Shown here in pieces: positions 40,258-50,474 of a DNA stretch of 64,000 nt; position 1 is the stretch's first letter, and each line of letters begins with the position of its first letter. The notes under the pieces are model-generated. The model was not told the DNA's origin, searched no databases, and was given only the letters and a program-made list of their open reading frames with translations. The translations under genes and the position numbers were made by a program. This stretch comes from Sideroxydans sp. GTDB taxonomy: Bacteria > Pseudomonadota > Gammaproteobacteria > Burkholderiales > Gallionellaceae. Location of the stretch: the NCBI GenBank assembly GCA_028707175.1, contig JAQTUV010000007.1, forward strand, positions 1 through 64,000. The letters are read 5' to 3'.

Positions 40258-41745
40258 GTGGAATTTAGCATAAAACAAGGCAATCCGGACTCGCTGAAGA
40301 GTGGCTGTGTAGTCGTTGGCGTATTCGATGGCGGCAAACTATCTAAAGCGGCGCAACTCCTCGACAAGGCCGCAGCTCATGCTTTAAGCGACCTCATCGC
40401 ACGTGGCGACATGACCGGCAAAGCCGCAACCACACTACTGCTACAAAAACTCCCCGGCGTCACCGCCGACCGCGTACTGATGGTTGGTTTAGGCAAAGCA
40501 AGTGAATCAACACACAAGTCCACACTCGACATTCTGAATGCCACTTTCAAAGCATTGAATGGAACGCCCGCCAAAGACGCCGCACTATTCTTAAACGATG
40601 AAGGTATCGGCAAAGATACAACGTGGACAACCAAGCAAGCCGTGCTCATCGCCGCTGAACAAAGCTTCCGCGCAGACGGTTTAAAGAGCGACCCCGCCAA
40701 ACCAGCAACACTCAAACACGTCGTTTTTGCCTCATTAGAGAAACCATCCGCCGCGCTAAAGACCACCTTGGAGCAAACCGCTGCCATCGCCAACGGCATG
40801 GAATTAGCCAAGACTCTAGGCAACCTACCCGGCAACATCTGCACCCCCACTTACCTCTCCGCGCACGCTTTGGCGTTGGACAAAGTACACAAAAAAATCA
40901 AGACCACCGTGCTGGAAGAAAAGGACTTGCAGAAGTTGGGCATGGGTTCTTTCCTCTCTGTCACACGCGGTAGCGAACAACCTGCAAAACTCATCACCCT
41001 CGAATACAAGGGCGGTGACAAGAAACAGAAGCCCATCGTGCTGGTCGGCAAAGGCATCACCTTTGATACTGGCGGCATCTCGCTCAAACCCGGCGCCGAG
41101 ATGGATGAGATGAAATACGACATGTGCGGCGCAGCCAGCGTGCTCGGCACCATGCAAGCCATCGCCGAGATGGGATTGGAACTGAACGTAGTCGGCGTCA
41201 TCCCCACTTGCGAAAACATGCCTTCCGGCATCGCCACCAAACCGGGCGACATCGTCACCTCCATGTCCGGCCAGACCATCGAGATCTTGAACACCGACGC
41301 TGAAGGTCGCCTCATCCTGTGCGACGCACTCACCTACTCCGCCAAGTTCGAACCCGACACCGTCATCGACATCGCCACATTGACTGGCGCATGCGTCATC
41401 GCCTTGGGACACGTCGCACACGGCTTGTTCGCCAACGAAGACAAACTGGCGAAAGAACTATTGGCCGCCGGCGAACAATCACACGACCGCGCATGGCAAC
41501 TGCCGCTGTGGGACGACTACCAACCCTTGCTCGACAGCAACTTCGCCGACATGCAAAACATCGGCGGCCGCGCAGGTGGCACCATCACCGCTGCATGCTT
41601 CTTGGCGCGCTTCACCAAGGAATATCGCTGGGCGCACTTGGACATCGCAGGTACGGCATGGTTGTCGGGCAAACAAAAAGGCTCGACAGGTCGCCCTGTA
41701 CCGCTGCTCACGCAATACCTCATCAATCGCGCAGCGGCAAAGTGA
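40258..41745 (+). CDS. pepA: Leucyl aminopeptidase (M17)
   Basis: Cytosolic di-metal aminopeptidase; in E. coli it is also a DNA-binding factor in Xer recombination and carAB control. The 495 residues contain VGKGITFDTGGISLKPGAEMDEMKYD and the family signature NTDAEGRLILCDAL with metal ligands. The GTG at 40258 has AAGGAG six bases upstream. It overlaps holC by four bases. Confidence 0.97.
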   Translation: MEFSIKQGNPDSLKSGCVVVGVFDGGKLSKAAQLLDKAAAHALSDLIARGDMTGKAATTLLLQKLPGVTADRVLMVGLGKASESTHKSTLDILNATFKALNGTPAKDAALFLNDEGIGKDTTWTTKQAVLIAAEQSFRADGLKSDPAKPATLKHVVFASLEKPSAALKTTLEQTAAIANGMELAKTLGNLPGNICTPTYLSAHALALDKVHKKIKTTVLEEKDLQKLGMGSFLSVTRGSEQPAKLITLEYKGGDKKQKPIVLVGKGITFDTGGISLKPGAEMDEMKYDMCGAASVLGTMQAIAEMGLELNVVGVIPTCENMPSGIATKPGDIVTSMSGQTIEILNTDAEGRLILCDALTYSAKFEPDTVIDIATLTGACVIALGHVAHGLFANEDKLAKELLAAGEQSHDRAWQLPLWDDYQPLLDSNFADMQNIGGRAGGTITAACFLARFTKEYRWAHLDIAGTAWLSGKQKGSTGRPVPLLTQYLINRAAAK

Positions 41746-42167
41746 CCCGCGTCGACTTCTACACAGGCTCAGAAGACAAGCTACGCACCGCTTGCCAACT
41801 GAGCCAAAAAGCGATGCAGGCTGGGCAGCGCGTCTTGCTACACGTCGCAGATGAAGCAACCGCGCAACGACTCGACCAACTGTTGTGGCACTATCCGCCC
41901 ACGGCCTTTATTCCACATTGCCATAGCCATCAAGCAGACGCGGCGAACATGCCAGTAGTGATTGCATGCGATGAACAATTTCCTCACTCCGAATTGCTCA
42001 TCAGCTTGCACGACGAATGCACCACCTTCTTCAGCCGCTTCGAGCGCGTCATCGAAATTGTTGGCGAGGACGAAGAAGAAGCACGCCTCGGACGACTGCG
42101 CTTCAAGTTCTACCGCGACCGAGGCTTCGACCCACACCATACTGACTTGAAAAAAATAAACCGATGA
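41742..42167 (+). CDS. holC: DNA polymerase III chi subunit
   Basis: Links the clamp loader to single-strand-binding protein at the fork. The 141 residues begin TRVDFYTGSEDKLRTACQLSQKA and contain LLWHYPPTAFIPHC and FSRFERVIEIVGEDEEEARLGR, typical HolC segments. The GTG start overlaps the pepA stop (GTGA), the usual pepA-holC-valS order. Confidence 0.94.
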   Translation: MTRVDFYTGSEDKLRTACQLSQKAMQAGQRVLLHVADEATAQRLDQLLWHYPPTAFIPHCHSHQADAANMPVVIACDEQFPHSELLISLHDECTTFFSRFERVIEIVGEDEEEARLGRLRFKFYRDRGFDPHHTDLKKINR

Positions 42168-42547
42168 CACAGCCACTCAACGATTCAGATGATTTCCCCA
42201 CCTTAACGGATGTGGTCGGCGAACCAACCGGCAGCCATCCCATTCCGAACACAGAGATAGGTGATGCGACAGGGCAATACTCCTTACACACACAAGTGAT
42301 CGATCACAGCGAATCCGCTGATACGCCTGCCGCACTCCCTATAAACGACCCAACCGCCTTTTTAATCCAGCTCCACCAAGACCTTGAGACACATATCGAG
42401 AATGTCTTCGCCAAGAAGCTACAACGCCATCTAGCAGACGCACAACAACGTGCAGTCGAGGCCGCTCTTGCCGAGCTAAAGGACGAACTGCCACAACTTG
42501 TCGTCGATGCATTCGAAGCAACGAAGACATCACAAACCCCCACCTGA
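42164..42547 (+). CDS. Hypothetical acidic protein between holC and valS
   Basis: The 127 residues have a disordered acidic first half (NDSDDFPTLTDVVGEP) and an amphipathic helical second half (FLIQLHQDLETHIENVFAKK, then DAQQRAVEAALAELKDELPQ). This is like the small DUF2486-type proteins often found here in Betaproteobacteria. No signal peptide. It overlaps holC by four bases. The function is unknown. Confidence 0.75.
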   Translation: MTQPLNDSDDFPTLTDVVGEPTGSHPIPNTEIGDATGQYSLHTQVIDHSESADTPAALPINDPTAFLIQLHQDLETHIENVFAKKLQRHLADAQQRAVEAALAELKDELPQLVVDAFEATKTSQTPT

Positions 42548-42575
42548 AGCGCCCGCAGGCTTACGGCCTGTCTTG

Positions 42576-42581
42576 TATAAT
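42576..42581 (+). promoter_or_regulatory. Candidate -10 box of valS
   Basis: A perfect TATAAT, 48 bases before the valS ATG. I see no convincing -35. Just upstream, CAGGC and GCCTG form a short hairpin with no T tract. Confidence 0.45.
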
Positions 42582-42628
42582 CGCGCCCCTCAAAAGCCAC
42601 ACGGCTGAACCCTACACATCGCACGATC

Positions 42629-45430
42629 ATGACTCAAAAAGAACTCGCAAAAAGTTTCGACCCCAAAGACATCGAAGCACGTTGGTATCCCGAGTGGGAA
42701 GCCGCTGGCTACTTCAAGGCTGGCATAGACGCCGCCAAGCAAGACAACTTCTGCATCCAACTACCGCCGCCCAACGTCACTGGCACCTTGCACATGGGCC
42801 ACGGCTTCAACCAGACTTTGATGGATGCGCTCACGCGTTACCACCGCATGCGCGGGGACAACACTCTGTGGCAACCGGGCACCGACCACGCAGGCATCGC
42901 CACGCAGATCGTCGTCGAGCGCCAACTCGATGCGCAAGGTGTATCGCGCCATGACCTCGGACGCGAGAAGTTCATCGAAAAGGTGTGGGAGTGGAAGAAA
43001 TTCTCTGGCGACACCATCACACGTCAGATGCGCCGCCTCGGCACCTCGCCCGATTGGTCGCGCGAACGCTTCACCATGGACCCCGCGCTGAACAAGACCG
43101 TCACCGAAACCTTCGTACGCCTGTTCAACGAAGGCCTCATCTATCGCGGCAAACGTCTGGTGAACTGGGATCCGAAACTGCACACCGCAGTGTCCGACCT
43201 CGAAGTCGTGCAAGAGGAAGAAGACGGTTTCATGTATCACATCCGTTATCCGCTGGCTGATGGCAGCGGCCACCTCACGGTCGCCACCACTCGCCCAGAG
43301 ACCATGATGGGCGACGTCGCCGTGATGGTGCATCCAGAAGACGAGCGTTACAAACACCTCATCGGCAAACAAGTCACGCTACCGTTATGCGACCGCACCA
43401 TCCCCATCATCGCCGATGAATATGTCGATAAAGAATTCGGCACCGGCGTGGTCAAGGTCACGCCCGCGCATGACTTCAACGACTACGCCGTCGGTCAGCG
43501 TCACAAGTTGGAGATGATCTCCATCCTCACGCTGGATGCGAAGATCAACGAGAACGCACCCAAGCAATATCAAGGCATGGATCGATTCGCCGCACGCAAA
43601 CAGATCGTTGCCGATCTGGAGACAGCAGGCGTATTCGACAAGGCCGAGAAGCACAAACTCAAAGTGCCGCGCGGCGACCGCACCGGTGTGGTCATCGAAC
43701 CGATGCTCACCGACCAATGGTTCGTCGCCATGAGCAAGCCGAGCGACAACGGCAAGAGCATCACCGAGCAAGCGCTGGAATGTGTGAGCTCCGGCGAGAT
43801 CAAGTTCCATCCTGAGAACTGGGTGAACACCTACAACCAGTGGCTCAACAACATCCAAGACTGGTGCATCTCGCGCCAACTGTGGTGGGGTCATCAGATT
43901 CCCGCATGGTATGGCGTGAACGGCGAAGTGTTCGTTGCGCATGACGCAGACGAAGCGCGCAAGCTGGCCGACAAGGCAGGTTATGCCGGACAACTCGACC
44001 GCGACAACGACGTGCTCGACACGTGGTTCTCTTCCGCGCTGTGGTCCTTCTCCACACTGGATTGGGACATGAGCAAACCATTCGATGCGCAGAATGAATT
44101 CGTGAAGCAATACCTGCCGTCGTCAGTGCTGGTCACTGGCTTCGACATCATCTTCTTCTGGGTGGCGCGCATGGTGATGATGACCAAACACATCACCGGC
44201 AAAATCCCGTTCAAAGACGTGTACGTGCACGGCCTCATCCGCGACGCGGAAGGCCAGAAGATGTCCAAGTCCAAGGGCAACGTGCTCGACCCTATCGACC
44301 TCATCGACGGTATCGGCATTGAAGAGCTGGTGAAGAAACGCACCACTGGATTGATGAACCCGAAAGACGCCGAGAAGATCGAGAAGCGTACGCGCAAAGA
44401 ATTCCCCGAAGGTATCACCGCGTTCGGCACCGATGCGTTGCGTTTCACCTTCGCCTCGCTCGCCTCACCCGGACGCGACATCAAGTTCGACATGCAACGC
44501 TGCGAAGGCTATCGCAACTTCTGCAACAAGTTGTGGAACGCCACCCGTTTCGTTCTGATGAATTGCGAAGGCAAGGACGTAGGACAAGACGAATCTCTGG
44601 CACTGGAATTTTCCGCCGCCGACAAGTGGATGATCAGCTTGCTGCAACAGACTGAAGCGGAGATGGCGAATAACTTCGCCGACTACCGTTTCGACATGGC
44701 CGCACGTGCGGTGTACGAACTGGTGTGGAACACTTACTGCGACTGGTACGTGGAACTGGCGAAGGTGCAGATCGCCAACGGTAACGATGCACAACAACGC
44801 GCCACCCGCCGCACCTTGGTGCGTGTGCTAGAGACCATCCTGCGTCTCGCGCATCCGATCATCCCGTTCATCACGGAAGAGTTGTGGCAATCCGTCGCAC
44901 CGATGGCGAATACACAAGGCAGCAGCATCATGCTGCAAACCTATCCAAAATCAGACGACGGCAAGATCGACAACGCAGCCATCGCACAAATCGGTTTGCT
45001 ACAAGAACTCATCACCGCATGCCGCAGCTTGCGTAGCGAGATGAATCTGTCGCCTGCCGCACGTGTACCGCTCATCGCCGCCGGTGATGCAACGGTGCTG
45101 AACGCACTCGCGCCTTACATCAGCAGCCTTGCCAAGTTGAGCGAAGTGAATGTGGTGGCTGAGTTGCCAGAAGGTGACGCACCCGTTTCTATCGTCGGCA
45201 ATTTCAAACTGATGCTGAAGGTGGAGATCGACGTAGCTGCCGAGCGTGTGCGTCTGGATAAAGAGATTGATCGTTTGACCAACGAAGTCACCAAGACACA
45301 AGCCAAGTTAGGCAATGAGAGTTTCGTTGCCCGTGCGCCAGCTGCTGTGGTGGAGCAAGAGAAGAAACGCATGGAAGACTTCGGCGCGACGCTGGTGCAG
45401 TTGCAGGCACAGCGCAAGAAGTTGGGGTGA
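42629..45430 (+). CDS. valS: Valyl-tRNA synthetase
   Basis: Class I synthetase with editing of mischarged threonine. The 933 residues match the bacterial length. [15 protein letters not shown] carries HIGH; the CP1 editing domain covers about 200-350 ([22 protein letters not shown]); [12 protein letters not shown] is near residue 545; and a C-terminal coiled coil covers about 870-930 ([20 protein letters not shown]). Confidence 0.98.
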   Translation: MTQKELAKSFDPKDIEARWYPEWEAAGYFKAGIDAAKQDNFCIQLPPPNVTGTLHMGHGFNQTLMDALTRYHRMRGDNTLWQPGTDHAGIATQIVVERQLDAQGVSRHDLGREKFIEKVWEWKKFSGDTITRQMRRLGTSPDWSRERFTMDPALNKTVTETFVRLFNEGLIYRGKRLVNWDPKLHTAVSDLEVVQEEEDGFMYHIRYPLADGSGHLTVATTRPETMMGDVAVMVHPEDERYKHLIGKQVTLPLCDRTIPIIADEYVDKEFGTGVVKVTPAHDFNDYAVGQRHKLEMISILTLDAKINENAPKQYQGMDRFAARKQIVADLETAGVFDKAEKHKLKVPRGDRTGVVIEPMLTDQWFVAMSKPSDNGKSITEQALECVSSGEIKFHPENWVNTYNQWLNNIQDWCISRQLWWGHQIPAWYGVNGEVFVAHDADEARKLADKAGYAGQLDRDNDVLDTWFSSALWSFSTLDWDMSKPFDAQNEFVKQYLPSSVLVTGFDIIFFWVARMVMMTKHITGKIPFKDVYVHGLIRDAEGQKMSKSKGNVLDPIDLIDGIGIEELVKKRTTGLMNPKDAEKIEKRTRKEFPEGITAFGTDALRFTFASLASPGRDIKFDMQRCEGYRNFCNKLWNATRFVLMNCEGKDVGQDESLALEFSAADKWMISLLQQTEAEMANNFADYRFDMAARAVYELVWNTYCDWYVELAKVQIANGNDAQQRATRRTLVRVLETILRLAHPIIPFITEELWQSVAPMANTQGSSIMLQTYPKSDDGKIDNAAIAQIGLLQELITACRSLRSEMNLSPAARVPLIAAGDATVLNALAPYISSLAKLSEVNVVAELPEGDAPVSIVGNFKLMLKVEIDVAAERVRLDKEIDRLTNEVTKTQAKLGNESFVARAPAAVVEQEKKRMEDFGATLVQLQAQRKKLG

Positions 45431-45545
45431 ACCCCAACCCCTCCTAGTTTTTGTAGGTCGGGTTTCAACCCGACAACACATGTCGGACTGAAGTCCGACC
45501 TACAAAGCGCCCTCCCTGACATGGGGGAGGGATGGGGAGGGTTAA
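45430..45545. repeat. REP-like doublet inside a GC-rich palindromic element
   Basis: The core is a 12-bp inverted pair TTTGTAGGTCGG (45450-45461) and CCGACCTACAAA (45495-45506). It encloses two perfect hairpins, GTCGGGTT-TC-AACCCGAC (45457-45474) and GTCGGACT-GA-AGTCCGAC (45483-45500). The flanks (CCCAACCCCTCC and the GGGGGAGGGATGGGGAGGG side) resemble the arms of the 7820-7916 element. It separates valS from the convergent TusA-like gene and may serve as a terminator for both. Confidence 0.75.
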
Positions 45546-45548
45546 TTC

Positions 45549-45785
45549 TTATCGGCGGCGAATAAAGAAAATAAATTCGTCGCCCTTTTCTTCTGACGAC
45601 AGCAATTCATTTCCCGTCTTGCTACAAAAATCTAAGAAGTCTTTGGGCGAGCCTTTGTCTGTCGCCACCAACTTCAATACCTGACCACTCGTCATCGGCG
45701 ACAGTGCTTTCTTGGCTCGCAGGATAGGCAGCGGACACGCCAATTGGCGCACATCCAACTCCACATCGAATGCCATCTCGCTCAT
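45549..45785 (-). CDS. TusA-like sulfur carrier protein
   Basis: The 78 residues carry the TusA signature LDVRQLACPLPILRAKKAL with the CPxP cysteine that takes up persulfide sulfur, and end in a beta-strand rich half (DEFIFFIRRR). The ATG at 45785 overlaps the rhodanese stop (ATGA). This pairing with a rhodanese suggests a small sulfur relay. The acceptor is not shown by the sequence. Confidence 0.9.
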   Translation of the reverse strand: MSEMAFDVELDVRQLACPLPILRAKKALSPMTSGQVLKLVATDKGSPKDFLDFCSKTGNELLSSEEKGDEFIFFIRRR

Positions 45786-46096
45786 GCGACGACCTCGCCA
45801 CCCGAGTGATACCAAGCGGTGATACCACCTTGCAGGTTGTATACATCGGCATGGCCTTGCGCCGCCGCAAACGCAGCGGCTTGTGCCGAGCGACCGCCCA
45901 TCTGGCAATAGAACACGGTGGGTTTGCTTGCATCCAATTCATTCAATCGCATGGGCAACAAATGTAAAGGCAGCAACACTGCGCCTTTAATGAAGCCTCG
46001 CGCCACTTCCGCATCAGTGCGCACATCAACCAACGATGCGCCGCGCTCCAACATCCCATGCAACTCATCAACCGTGATATTTTTAAAACCTGACAT
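45782..46096 (-). CDS. Single-domain rhodanese-like sulfurtransferase
   Basis: The 104 residues form one rhodanese domain: ASLVDVRTDAEVARGFIKGA at the start and the active-site loop FYCQMGGRSAQAA with catalytic Cys. There is no signal peptide, so it is cytosolic. It probably hands sulfur to the TusA-like protein encoded next. Confidence 0.93.
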   Translation of the reverse strand: MSGFKNITVDELHGMLERGASLVDVRTDAEVARGFIKGAVLLPLHLLPMRLNELDASKPTVFYCQMGGRSAQAAAFAAAQGHADVYNLQGGITAWYHSGGEVVA

Positions 46097-46122
46097 TACA
46101 CTTACTCTCCAAAAATTATTTA

Positions 46123-47409
46123 CTAACCTTCTGCGCCATCACTCAACAAGCGCGAGATGCGCGTGTTGGCAACAGCTAATCTTTTCACCAACATACCCAA
46201 GAACGCCTCGCTGAATTGAAAGCGACAATTTGCAGAGGCCAGCGCCAAGACTGCCGGATCGATCTCGATCAACTTCACATCCGTCTTGGCGAACACATCG
46301 GTAGAACGCCTCGCATCCTCGCCCGAAAAATGTGCCATCTCACCAAAACAATCGCCCTTATGTAGCAGGCTGATCAACCTACCTTGCTTCACCACGCGCA
46401 CCGAACCGTTCGCGACGATATAGAACTTTTCCCCTAGCTCGCCCTCGCTGATGATTTGCTCATCCTTATGAATCTTGCGCCATTCACTGATGCGCAACAC
46501 CTCCCACAACTCCACATCGCTGAAACCTGCAAAGAATGGTAAAGCGCGCAAGGTATCGAACTTTTCAGTATCAAAAAATTCTGCCTGCTGCGGCACGTTG
46601 TAGCTGATGAACGACACCAAGTCGCGCGCAAAGGCATCCCATGTCTGGTAACGATGTGCCACATCCTTGCACATGGCGCGCATCACGATGGCATCTAACT
46701 CAGGCGGAATCTCCGGACGGAAAGTGCTCGGCACAGCCGGATCGATATTCATGATCTGATAGATCATGCTGAAATTATTCGCGGCCTCATAAGGCAAACG
46801 CCCTGTCAGCAAGCGATACATCGTGACACCCAAAGAATAAATGTCAGTTTGATGCGACAGCTTTTGTTCTTTGATCTGCTCCGGCGACATATAGGCAGGC
46901 GACCCTACGCCCGTCACCTGCGTCGTCTGATGATTCTCCAGCAGCGCCGCACCGAAGTCGGAAATCTTAATATCGCTCTCACCCTGAATCAGAATATTCG
47001 CCGGCTTGATATCGCGATGGATGACACCTTGGAACTGCGCGTATTCCAGCGCCTTAGAACATTTATAGACAATCTCGGCGATACGTCCAAGGGGCAGCAG
47101 ATGATCGACCTCGCCGAACTTCTCCAACGTCTCACCCTCGACGTATTCGATCACCATGTAATTCACATCCCCTTCCATCACCGCGTCCAGAATCTTGACG
47201 ATATGAGGATGAGATAGTTTTCCAACCAGCGACGATTCAACCAAAATCAGCTTACGCATCGCCCTGCCCGCTGTGGTTAATTTCAACACATCAGAGAACA
47301 CCTTCAACGCCACCTGCTGTTGATTGAATGGGTCTAGCGCGAGGTACACCGTACTGGTGGCCCCGCTTCCCAACTCTTTCAAAATTCTGTATTTCCCTAC
47401 TAATTGCAT
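46123..47409 (-). CDS. Ser/Thr protein kinase with C-terminal cyclic-nucleotide-binding domain
   Basis: The 428 residues start MQLVGKYRILKELGSGATSTVYL (Gly-rich loop). Catalytic lysine is in ALKVF, then HRDIKPANIL, the DFG of IKISDFGAALL, and SPEQIKEQKLSHQTDIYSLG. The whole kinase spans about 5-265. From about 290 to 405 is a cNMP-binding fold (IISEGELGEKFYIVANGSVRVV, GDCFGEMAHFSGEDARRST). There is no membrane segment between. Cyclic-nucleotide control of the kinase is an inference from this architecture. The start was chosen where the kinase fold begins. Confidence 0.92.
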   Translation of the reverse strand: MQLVGKYRILKELGSGATSTVYLALDPFNQQQVALKVFSDVLKLTTAGRAMRKLILVESSLVGKLSHPHIVKILDAVMEGDVNYMVIEYVEGETLEKFGEVDHLLPLGRIAEIVYKCSKALEYAQFQGVIHRDIKPANILIQGESDIKISDFGAALLENHQTTQVTGVGSPAYMSPEQIKEQKLSHQTDIYSLGVTMYRLLTGRLPYEAANNFSMIYQIMNIDPAVPSTFRPEIPPELDAIVMRAMCKDVAHRYQTWDAFARDLVSFISYNVPQQAEFFDTEKFDTLRALPFFAGFSDVELWEVLRISEWRKIHKDEQIISEGELGEKFYIVANGSVRVVKQGRLISLLHKGDCFGEMAHFSGEDARRSTDVFAKTDVKLIEIDPAVLALASANCRFQFSEAFLGMLVKRLAVANTRISRLLSDGAEG

Positions 47410-47463
47410 GGTAGTTACTCGCGCTGAATAGCCCATATTCTGGGGCTTTGAGGCACTACTGTC

Positions 47464-47479
47464 CAGTTCACGGGAACTG
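47464..47479. promoter_or_regulatory. Dyad between the divergent kinase and M48 protease genes
   Basis: CAGTTC-ACGG-GAACTG, a perfect 6-bp inverted repeat in the 97-base divergent region. A TATCAT -10-like box for the protease gene lies 11 bases downstream (47491-47496), so the dyad sits where an operator could act. Confidence 0.4.
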
Positions 47480-47506
47480 ATTCAGGGCGGTGCTATCATA
47501 TCCGCC

Positions 47507-48928
47507 ATGAGAAAAATATTACTCCCCCTGTTACTCCTTCTGCCCCTACACAGCCATGCCGATGGCCTACCCGATTTGGGCGACATCTCACAAACCATGG
47601 TCTCGCCACAGATGGAACGCCAGATCGGCGAGCAAAGTATGTTGCGCATCCGAGCCAGCGAGAGCTACCTCGATGATCCCGAGCTAACTGACTACATCAA
47701 TCAATTGGGCGCGCGCCTCGTTGCCAACAGCAGCGAACCCAGCCAACCCTTCGAATTCTTCATCATCAACGACAGCGGCATCAATGCCTTCGCCATGCCC
47801 GGTGGGTTCGTTGGCGTCAACACTGGCCTGCTGCTATTGGCACAAAATGAATCTGAGCTCGCCTCAGTGCTCGGCCACGAAGTGTCACACGTCACCCAGC
47901 ATCACTTAGCGCGCATGGTGTCGGGTCAAAAATACGACTCACTCGCCGCTATGGCCACCATGGCGGTTGCCATCCTCGCCGCACGTAACAACCCGCAAGC
48001 GGCCAGTGCCGCCATCGTCGGCGCACAAGGCGGCATGATGCAACGCCAACTCGACTTCACCCGTGAACACGAAAAAGAAGCTGACCGCTTCGGCATCAGC
48101 ATCCTAGAAAAATCCGGCTTCGACACCCGCGCCATGCCGCTCTTTTTTGAGCGCATGCAAAAGGCCACGCAGATATTAGAAACCAATGCACCTTCTTATC
48201 TACGCACCCACCCCATCACCACCGAACGTATTGCCGACGTGGATGGCCGCGTACAACAGATCCCCTTCAAGCTCGTACCTGACAGCCTCGAATTCCAACT
48301 CATGCGCGCACGCGTGCATGCCCTGCAAGATGCACCGCGTGACGCTGTCGCCTACTTCAACGGCGCACTGGGAGAACAACGCTTCGGCAACCCCATCGCC
48401 CAACGCTACGGCCTCGTCATTTCATTGGTGCGCGACAAACAAGATGCACTCGCCACACAAGAATTTGCCACCCTCTACAAACAAGCACCGCACAACGCCA
48501 CCATCGAAGCACTGGCCGGACAGATTAAACAACTCAACCACGACAAAGACACCCTCAGCTTCTATCGCAAAACATTCAAACAATTCCCCACCCATCACGC
48601 ACTCATCTACGACTATGCCGAAGCCCTCATCGATGCCAAGCAATACCCCGAAGCGGCCAAACTACTCGACGCACAGGTGAACATCAACGGCAACGACCCA
48701 CGCCTGTACGAACTGCAAGCGCGCAACTACACCGCCCTCAACCGCCACCAAGAAGCACACCACGTGTTGTCTTACTACCAAATTTTGCATGGCAATTTGC
48801 GCGGCGCAATTGAACAACTCGAACTCGCCAAACTATCGGGCAACGACTACTACCAACTCTCCACCATTGAAACCGAGCTCAAGCAGTACCGCGAGATCAT
48901 GGATGCACAGCGCAGTAAGAAAAAATAA
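47507..48928 (+). CDS. M48 family periplasmic metalloprotease, BepA-like
   Basis: Predicted periplasmic protease/chaperone for outer-membrane assembly (BepA/YfgC type). The 473 residues comprise a signal peptide (LLPLLLLLPLHSHA) and an M48 domain with HEVSHVTQHH as the HExxH zinc site and EHEKEADRFG as the third-ligand motif. The C-terminal half, about 270-470, is TPR repeats (DYAEALIDAKQYPEAAKLL, YELQARNYTALNRHQEAHHV). Length and layout match BepA. slyX follows. Confidence 0.94.
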   Translation: MRKILLPLLLLLPLHSHADGLPDLGDISQTMVSPQMERQIGEQSMLRIRASESYLDDPELTDYINQLGARLVANSSEPSQPFEFFIINDSGINAFAMPGGFVGVNTGLLLLAQNESELASVLGHEVSHVTQHHLARMVSGQKYDSLAAMATMAVAILAARNNPQAASAAIVGAQGGMMQRQLDFTREHEKEADRFGISILEKSGFDTRAMPLFFERMQKATQILETNAPSYLRTHPITTERIADVDGRVQQIPFKLVPDSLEFQLMRARVHALQDAPRDAVAYFNGALGEQRFGNPIAQRYGLVISLVRDKQDALATQEFATLYKQAPHNATIEALAGQIKQLNHDKDTLSFYRKTFKQFPTHHALIYDYAEALIDAKQYPEAAKLLDAQVNINGNDPRLYELQARNYTALNRHQEAHHVLSYYQILHGNLRGAIEQLELAKLSGNDYYQLSTIETELKQYREIMDAQRSKKK

Positions 48929-48951
48929 AACCTAACCCACACACTCACGCC

Positions 48952-49161
48952 ATGATCGAAGAACGCCTAGAAAACATCGAAACCAAACTCAGCTTCCAAG
49001 AAGACCTCGTGGAAGAACTGAACAAGACTGTGTACCAGCAACAGCTAAAGATCGAACGACTGGAAGCCATGTGCCAATCACTCGCACAAAACATGCAATC
49101 CCTCTCAGCAACGCGCAATGATGGCGGCACGCTAGACAATGAAAGACCGCCGCATTATTGA
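48952..49161 (+). CDS. slyX: SlyX family protein
   Basis: The 69-residue coiled-coil protein, MIEERLENIETKLSFQEDLVEELNKTVYQQQ, matches SlyX in length and heptad pattern. Its role is unknown. It is the last core gene before the accessory island and is followed by a terminator. Confidence 0.9.
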   Translation: MIEERLENIETKLSFQEDLVEELNKTVYQQQLKIERLEAMCQSLAQNMQSLSATRNDGGTLDNERPPHY

Positions 49162-49185
49162 TTGGTAATTGCTCCACCAGAAACG

Positions 49186-49214
49186 AAAAAGCCGCGCAGT
49201 GATGCGCGGCTTTT
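49186..49214. terminator. Terminator after slyX, at the left edge of the accessory island
   Basis: GCCGCGCA and TGCGCGGC form a perfect 8-bp stem with a four-base loop, flanked by A's on the left and T's on the right. It can therefore end transcription from both slyX and hsdR. Confidence 0.85.
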
Positions 49215-49238
49215 CAACACCAAATAAATTTACAGCAC

Positions 49239-50474
49239 TCATCCATTCGACCATTCTTCCGACAAGACTTCCGCTTGCTTAAGCACAAGTTCGATAGCGG
49301 CTTCCTGCATATCAGGCGGGTATTTATGACGACGCAACGTGATACGCACTAAATTGCGCAACCTAGCACGAACGCTGTCGCGTTTCTGCCAATCCACCGT
49401 CGTGCTGTTGCGCAGCTTATCGGTCAATTCGTGCGCTATCGTTTTCAAAATCTCATCGCCGAGTTCACGCACTGCACTTTCGTTATCTGTCAGGGCATCA
49501 TAGAAAGCCAGCTCAGACTCATTCAAACCAAGCTCATCACCACGCTTAGCTGCTTCGCGAAATTCTTTGGCCATAGCGATCAATTCTTCAATCACCTGCG
49601 CACTTTCAATAGCACGATTACGGTATCTGTTCAGCGCAGCCAGTAGACGGTCACTAAATTTTTTCTCTAGCAATACGTTAGTGCTACAGCGCGATTTAAT
49701 TTCGTCATTCAATAACTTTTGCAGCAGCTCCACCGCGAAATTACGCTGAGGAAGCTGCCGAACCTCTTCGAGAAATCCATCCGACAAAATACCAATATCC
49801 GGCCTCTCCAAACCTGCCAATTTGAAGATATCTTCCACGCCTTCTGCCAGCACGGCATTGTCGAGTATCTGTTTGAGCACCGCATTTTTATGCTCTTCCG
49901 AGAGTTTCTTGTCAGTTTCTGTTGCCTTGGCAATCACGGCTTTAATCGCTTGAAAGAAAGCGATCTCCTCACGCAGTGACATCGCTTCATCCAACGTACC
50001 GCACAATGAAAACGCCTTAGTGATTTTCAGAACAACATCAAACCAGCGCTTCTTTCCATCTTCTAAACCCAGCACAAAATTAGCAGTAGGCAACAGTAAT
50101 GTCGTCGCCTTGGTTCGATAAGCTGCGTAGTCGAAGCCGCTCAACTGCCCGCGCGCAATCTCCATGTATTCTTTTAGCTTGGCCAGCGCTTCGGCAGCAT
50201 CCAACGTCGGCATGCCCTTGCCCCAGCTCTCGGTATAAATCTTCAATGCCTTGCGCAACTCAGAAGCGATGCCGATGTAATCCACCACCAGTCCACCTTC
50301 TTTATCGCGGAATACACGATTCACCCGCGCAATCGCCTGCATCAAATTGTGATCACGCATCGGCTTATCCACATACATCGTATGCAGACACGGCACATCA
50401 AAACCTGTCAGCCACATATCGCGGACAATCACCAACTTCAGCGGATCTTTTGGATTCTTGAAACGCTTCTCCAA
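49239..50474 (-). CDS. hsdR: Type I restriction enzyme HsdR, C-terminal part (frameshifted)
   Basis: Continuation of hsdR in another frame. The 411 open residues, usable only if the frame is restored or from a TTG at 50474, begin [37 protein letters not shown], helicase motif V, followed by [14 protein letters not shown], motif VI. They end in the T1RH-like C-terminal domain (DUF3387): [20 protein letters not shown] and LRRHKYP near residues 360-386. This C-terminal part mediates docking on the HsdM/HsdS core in characterised systems. Together with the N-terminal part it forms a full-length HsdR (about 1,050 residues) broken by one frameshift. Confidence 0.9.
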   Translation of the reverse strand: MEKRFKNPKDPLKLVIVRDMWLTGFDVPCLHTMYVDKPMRDHNLMQAIARVNRVFRDKEGGLVVDYIGIASELRKALKIYTESWGKGMPTLDAAEALAKLKEYMEIARGQLSGFDYAAYRTKATTLLLPTANFVLGLEDGKKRWFDVVLKITKAFSLCGTLDEAMSLREEIAFFQAIKAVIAKATETDKKLSEEHKNAVLKQILDNAVLAEGVEDIFKLAGLERPDIGILSDGFLEEVRQLPQRNFAVELLQKLLNDEIKSRCSTNVLLEKKFSDRLLAALNRYRNRAIESAQVIEELIAMAKEFREAAKRGDELGLNESELAFYDALTDNESAVRELGDEILKTIAHELTDKLRNSTTVDWQKRDSVRARLRNLVRITLRRHKYPPDMQEAAIELVLKQAEVLSEEWSNG

